From positions 1 through 9,077 of the forward strand of contig JAIXYF010000040.1 of assembly GCA_027490345.1 (NCBI GenBank): DNA of 9,077 nt, written 5' to 3'. The DNA comes from Novosphingobium sp. (lineage in GTDB: Bacteria > Pseudomonadota > Alphaproteobacteria > Sphingomonadales > Sphingomonadaceae). The position numbers and the translations under genes were made by a program. This document shows, piece after piece, positions 6,698-9,077 of this stretch. How positions within the stretch are numbered: the first letter of the stretch is position 1; every line of letters starts with the position of its first letter. The notes beneath the pieces are model-generated. The model saw only the letters and a program-made list of their open reading frames with translations. It made no database searches and was not told where the DNA came from.

Positions 6698-7921
6698 CTA
6701 CCAGAAGATATCGTAGACCGTGTCGACCACTTCGCCCGAGTAGATATCCACCAGCAGCGCATCGTTGTAGTAGCGCACCCAGCGATAGGGGCCGTCTGCC
6801 GGGGGCAGGCGATAGGCCCAGGGATCGGCGATCCAGTAGCGCTGCTGGTAGAACGGCTGGCCGATCACCACGCCGATGTTGAAGCGGCTGTAGGACCAGT
6901 TGCTCCACGGCGCTGTATAGAAGCCGAGGCTGAAGGCGCTGCGGTGGCGGCCCCGCCAGCCCAGCCAGTCATAGCGGTTGTCGCGCCGCCAGCGATCGCG
7001 GTCCCAGGCGCGCCAGTTGTTGTTGTTACCCCAGCGGTTGTTGTTCCAGCCATTGCCACGCCAGCCGTTGTTGTTCCAGCCGTTGTTGTTCCAGCCGTTT
7101 CCGCGCCAGCCGTTGTTGGCCCAGCGGTTGTTGTTCCAGCCGTTGCCGCGCCAGCCATCATTGGCCCAGCGATTGCCGCGCCCGTCGTTGCCGCGCCAGT
7201 CATCGCGGTCCCGGCGGCCATCGCCGTCGCGGTCACGGTTCCAGTTGCGATCCCTGTCCCGGTCCCGATTGCGGTCCTGATTCCAGTTGCGATCGCCATC
7301 ACGGTTCCAGCTGCCGCTTGCGGGGCGGCCGGTGTTGCCGCGCGCGGCGCCGTCGCGGTCCCTGGTCTGTGGGCTATCATTGTCGCGCCAGTTCCTGTCG
7401 CGGCCCGTGTTGCCACGTGCGGGATCGACATAGGACGGGTTGCGCCCGCCCCATCCGGGGGTAGCGGCGCTGCCATTCGTTGCCCATGCCGGACGGCCCG
7501 TGTTGGGTTGGCCCATGTTGGGCTGGCCCATGTTAGGCCGACCTGTATTCTGGCCAGCAGGACTTGCACCATTGCCGCGATCACCGCCCTGCCAACCGGG
7601 ACGGCCGTTCCAGCCCCCGGCCGGATTTGAAGGCTGCGACGGGCGGGGCGCCTGCGACCCTTGCGAGAACGTGGGGCGGCCCTGCCACGTAGGCTGGGCA
7701 TTGGCGGCGGGGCTGCGGCCCTGCCATGCGGGAGCCTGTGCGGGCGAGGCGCGCTCCGTGCGCTCCATCCGCGCCGCACGGCCCGCGCCGCGTTCGCCCC
7801 GGTCCATGCGTTCCTGCGCACTGGCGGCGATGGGGAGCAGCGCGGCGGTGCCCAGGGCAAGGCCAAGAAGGGGGGCAAGAAGGGCGGAAGCGCTGCTTTT
7901 CAGAACGGACTTGGTGGCCAT
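6698..7921 (-). CDS. Secreted RcnB-domain protein with long Asn/Trp/Arg/Gly repeat region
   Basis: The 407-residue product begins with a clear signal peptide: a Lys-containing n-region, a Leu/Ala-rich core at about 13-31, and ASA before Q36, so it should be periplasmic or exported. The last 40 or so residues (YRLPPADGPYRWVRYYNDAL, then VDIYSGEVVDTVYDIFW) match the RcnB domain found near the C-terminus of many sphingomonad proteins; E. coli RcnB is a periplasmic protein affecting Ni/Co export. In between lies a low-complexity region: Pro/Gln/Gly-rich with NMGQP repeats, then Arg/Asp/Asn-rich (NRDRDRDRNWNRDRDGDG), then pentads ending in Trp. Histidines are few, so metal binding by the repeats is not evident. 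The start at 7921 has GGAG 8 nt upstream. A metal role is weak inference; the family has poorly known members. Confidence 0.85.
   Translation of the reverse strand: MATKSVLKSSASALLAPLLGLALGTAALLPIAASAQERMDRGERGAGRAARMERTERASPAQAPAWQGRSPAANAQPTWQGRPTFSQGSQAPRPSQPSNPAGGWNGRPGWQGGDRGNGASPAGQNTGRPNMGQPNMGQPNTGRPAWATNGSAATPGWGGRNPSYVDPARGNTGRDRNWRDNDSPQTRDRDGAARGNTGRPASGSWNRDGDRNWNQDRNRDRDRDRNWNRDRDGDGRRDRDDWRGNDGRGNRWANDGWRGNGWNNNRWANNGWRGNGWNNNGWNNNGWRGNGWNNNRWGNNNNWRAWDRDRWRRDNRYDWLGWRGRHRSAFSLGFYTAPWSNWSYSRFNIGVVIGQPFYQQRYWIADPWAYRLPPADGPYRWVRYYNDALLVDIYSGEVVDTVYDIFW
7031..7165 (-). repeat. 15-bp units in three 45-bp higher-order copies inside the RcnB-like gene
   Basis: CCA (Trp on the minus strand) recurs every 15 bp, at 7031, 7046, 7061, 7076, 7091, 7106, 7121, 7136 and 7151. 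The residues group into three 15-residue copies, in N- to C-terminal order: ANDGW-RGNGW-NNNRW (7121-7165), ANNGW-RGNGW-NNNGW (7076-7120) and NNNGW-RGNGW-NNNRW (7031-7075). Such in-frame arrays readily gain or lose units by slippage. Confidence 0.9.
7490..7549 (-). repeat. Four 15-bp units coding NTGRP/NMGQP
   Basis: The minus strand reads NTGRP-NMGQP-NMGQP-NTGRP, four consecutive 15-bp units. The two central units differ by a single synonymous base (CAG versus CAA), which points to recent duplication. This is a second, separate array in the same gene. Confidence 0.85.
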
Positions 7922-7939
7922 GGTCCCTGCTCCGGTTGG

Positions 7940-7959
7940 CTGAGTCGGTCCTGACTCAG
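7940..7959. promoter_or_regulatory. Perfect inverted repeat upstream of the RcnB-like gene
   Basis: CTGAGTC-GGTCCT-GACTCAG is a perfect 7-bp inverted repeat with a 6-base centre, 19 bp before the RcnB-like ATG and inside the 143-bp divergent spacer (7922-8064). It may be an operator for a dimeric regulator or a 5'-leader hairpin. On the minus strand a -35-like TTAACA lies at about 7978-7983, but the matching -10 is unclear. I cannot assign a regulator. Confidence 0.45.
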
Positions 7960-8051
7960 TAGGTATCGTTGCAGTATTGTTAAGCGATTCGCGCTGTCCC
8001 GAGCATGAACCACCTGGATAGCGTTCGGTTCAGGTTATCGCGACAGGCGCC

Positions 8052-8056
8052 GGGAG
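8052..8056 (+). promoter_or_regulatory. Shine-Dalgarno GGGAG deciding a GTG start
   Basis: GGGAG lies 8 nt before GTG at 8065. The upstream in-frame ATG at 8005 has no such site and would add 20 residues with no family resemblance. Confidence 0.6.
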
Positions 8057-8064
8057 AAACGGGA

Positions 8065-8655
8065 GTGGATTTGACGCTCGACGATGTTCTTGATGATGCG
8101 GTGCAGCGGCTGGCCAAGGCCGCGCGCAACCGCCGGTGCGCGATGCATACGCCGGTGGTGGGCACAGCGGATGGCGATCTGCGCATGATGGTGCTGCGCG
8201 AGGCCAGCGATGATCTGGCGACCTTGCGCTTTCACACCGATCTGCGCAGCCCCAAGGCCGCGTCTATCGGCGATGAAGCGCTGGTCAGCGTGCTCGCCTA
8301 CGATCCGGAAGCGCGTGTGCAGCTGCGCATGCGGGGGAGGGGGCGGATCGAGCACAGCGGACCTGCGGCCGATGCCGCGTGGAGCCGGACTTCGCCTTCA
8401 AGCCGCCGGTGCTACCTGGCCGAAACCGGCCCCGGCGGCGCGCTGGAAGCAGCCGGCTCCGCCATCCCGGACGGACTTTCTCACCGCAGTCCGACCATCG
8501 CGGAAACGCTGCCCGGCCGCTGCAACTTTGCCGTGCTGCTGATCGAATTGCGCAGCCTCGATTGGCTCAGGCTCGATCACGCAGGCGGCACCCGCGCGCG
8601 CTTTGTCCGCCCGGATGCGGGCGCGCCGTGGCAGGGCCAATGGATTGCGCCCTGA
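8065..8655 (+). CDS. Pyridoxamine 5'-phosphate oxidase-like FMN-binding protein
   Basis: This 196-residue protein has the PNPOx-like split-barrel pattern of the Pyridox_oxase_2 / Alr4036 group. RMMVLR at 40-45 corresponds to the RtVVLR flavin-phosphate motif, FHTDLRSPK at 56-64 to the second conserved block, and VQLRMRGRGRIEH (from 85) to the following strands, with AW and YLAETGPGG later. The C-terminal half has VLLIELRSLDWLRLDHAGGT and ends in WQGQWIAP. True PdxH makes pyridoxal phosphate; this looks like a paralogue of unknown substrate rather than PdxH itself. The GTG start is preferred for its Shine-Dalgarno; the alternative is ATG at 8005 (216 residues). It is divergent from the RcnB-like gene and converges on ettA with an 18-bp gap. 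Confidence 0.8.
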   Translation: MDLTLDDVLDDAVQRLAKAARNRRCAMHTPVVGTADGDLRMMVLREASDDLATLRFHTDLRSPKAASIGDEALVSVLAYDPEARVQLRMRGRGRIEHSGPAADAAWSRTSPSSRRCYLAETGPGGALEAAGSAIPDGLSHRSPTIAETLPGRCNFAVLLIELRSLDWLRLDHAGGTRARFVRPDAGAPWQGQWIAP

Positions 8656-8673
8656 GTTCAGCCGAGTAAGGCC

Positions 8674-9077
8674 TCAGCGCGTCAGCTTCTTGTAGGCAAG
8701 CCGTGTCGGCCGGTCGGCCGCATCGCCCAGACGGCGGCGCTTGTCTTCCTCATAGGCCTCGAAGTTGCCTTCGAACCATTCGACATGGCTGTTGCCTTCG
8801 AAGGCGAGGATGTGGGTGGCAAGCCGATCGAGGAAGAAGCGGTCGTGGCTGATGACCACGGCGCAGCCGGCGAAGTTCTCGATGGCTTCTTCAAGCGCGC
8901 GCAGCGTTTCCACGTCAAGGTCGTTGGTCGGCTCGTCGAGCAGCAGCACGTTGCCGCCTTGCTTGAGCATCTTGGCGATGTGCACGCGGTTGCGTTCACC
9001 GCCGGAAAGCTTGCCGACGTTCTTCTGCTGGTCCTGGCCCTTGAAGTTGAACGCGCCGACATAGGCGCGGGTCGACA
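8674..9077 (-). CDS. ettA: Energy-dependent translational throttle protein EttA (ABC-F), C-terminal part
   Basis: The visible 133 residues are the end of the second ATP-binding domain. They hold STRAYVGAFNFKGQDQQKNV, the signature LSGGERNRVHIAK, Walker B LLLDEPTNDLD with catalytic Glu, and the switch histidine in ISHDRFFLDRLATHI. The ending HVEWFEGNFEAYEEDKRRRLG followed by a basic tail is typical of EttA. EttA (about 555 residues in E. coli) binds the ribosomal E site and gates entry into elongation according to the ATP/ADP state. The N-terminal domain, the linker that contacts tRNA and the start lie beyond the right edge. The NFKG and GERNRVH context favours EttA over Uup or other ABC-F members. 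Confidence 0.93.
   Translation of the reverse strand, partial: STRAYVGAFNFKGQDQQKNVGKLSGGERNRVHIAKMLKQGGNVLLLDEPTNDLDVETLRALEEAIENFAGCAVVISHDRFFLDRLATHILAFEGNSHVEWFEGNFEAYEEDKRRRLGDAADRPTRLAYKKLTR

Noticed and set aside
7031..7165. Evenly spaced repeats as a possible CRISPR array
   Set aside because: The period is 15 bp with no spacers, and the repeats are in-frame protein code.
6509..7630. Plus-strand open frame with PAVVVPA-type repeats
   Set aside because: It is the antisense reading of the 15-bp repeats in the RcnB-like gene, which has a signal peptide, a ribosome binding site and a recognised C-terminal domain on the other strand.

Overview
The window is a GC-rich stretch of alphaproteobacterial chromosome. 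IF-3, the RelA/SpoT homologue, HemF and the RcnB-type protein all read like Sphingomonadales versions (Novosphingobium/Sphingomonas type). This placement rests on recalled family sequences, not on a search. Nothing points to a plasmid, prophage or large mobile island. It looks like ordinary core chromosome with a few accessory genes.

Layout, left to right. infC (IF-3) lies on the minus strand and runs off the left edge; it appears to start at an ATA codon. After a gap of about 270 bp without a recognisable gene comes pdeM, a metallophosphoesterase, also on the minus strand. It is divergent from hemF (aerobic coproporphyrinogen III oxidase, plus strand), with only 45 bp between the two starts. 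hemF converges on a GT87/DUF2029 membrane glycosyltransferase (minus strand) across a strong imperfect palindrome with a T-tract, which looks like a bidirectional terminator and possibly a REP-type element. The glycosyltransferase is divergent from a full-length bifunctional (p)ppGpp synthetase/hydrolase (rsh, plus strand). The rsh stop codon lies in the first of three tandem 14-bp units that together put a TGA in every forward frame.

Next comes a short open frame of doubtful status, then a Uma2-family PD-(D/E)XK protein (plus strand) whose GTG start sits where a leaderless transcript would begin. Uma2 ends 19 bp from the stop of a convergent secreted RcnB-domain protein (minus strand). The middle of that protein is a low-complexity Asn/Trp/Arg/Gly region built from exact 15-bp (5-residue) units arranged in 45-bp higher-order repeats. 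Divergent from it is a pyridoxamine-phosphate-oxidase-like flavoprotein (plus strand), which ends 18 bp from the convergent C-terminal part of ettA, an ABC-F translation factor that runs off the right edge.

The genes do not form one pathway. They are mostly single-gene units in alternating orientation. A loose theme is translation and growth control (infC, rsh, ettA), with heme synthesis, a repair-associated phosphoesterase, an envelope glycosyltransferase and a secreted repeat protein between them. I found no tRNA, rRNA, CRISPR array, insertion sequence or clear novel multigene system. The most interesting signals are the ATA start of infC, the palindrome after hemF, the three-frame stop repeat after rsh, the probable leaderless Uma2 start and the pentad repeat of the RcnB-like protein.
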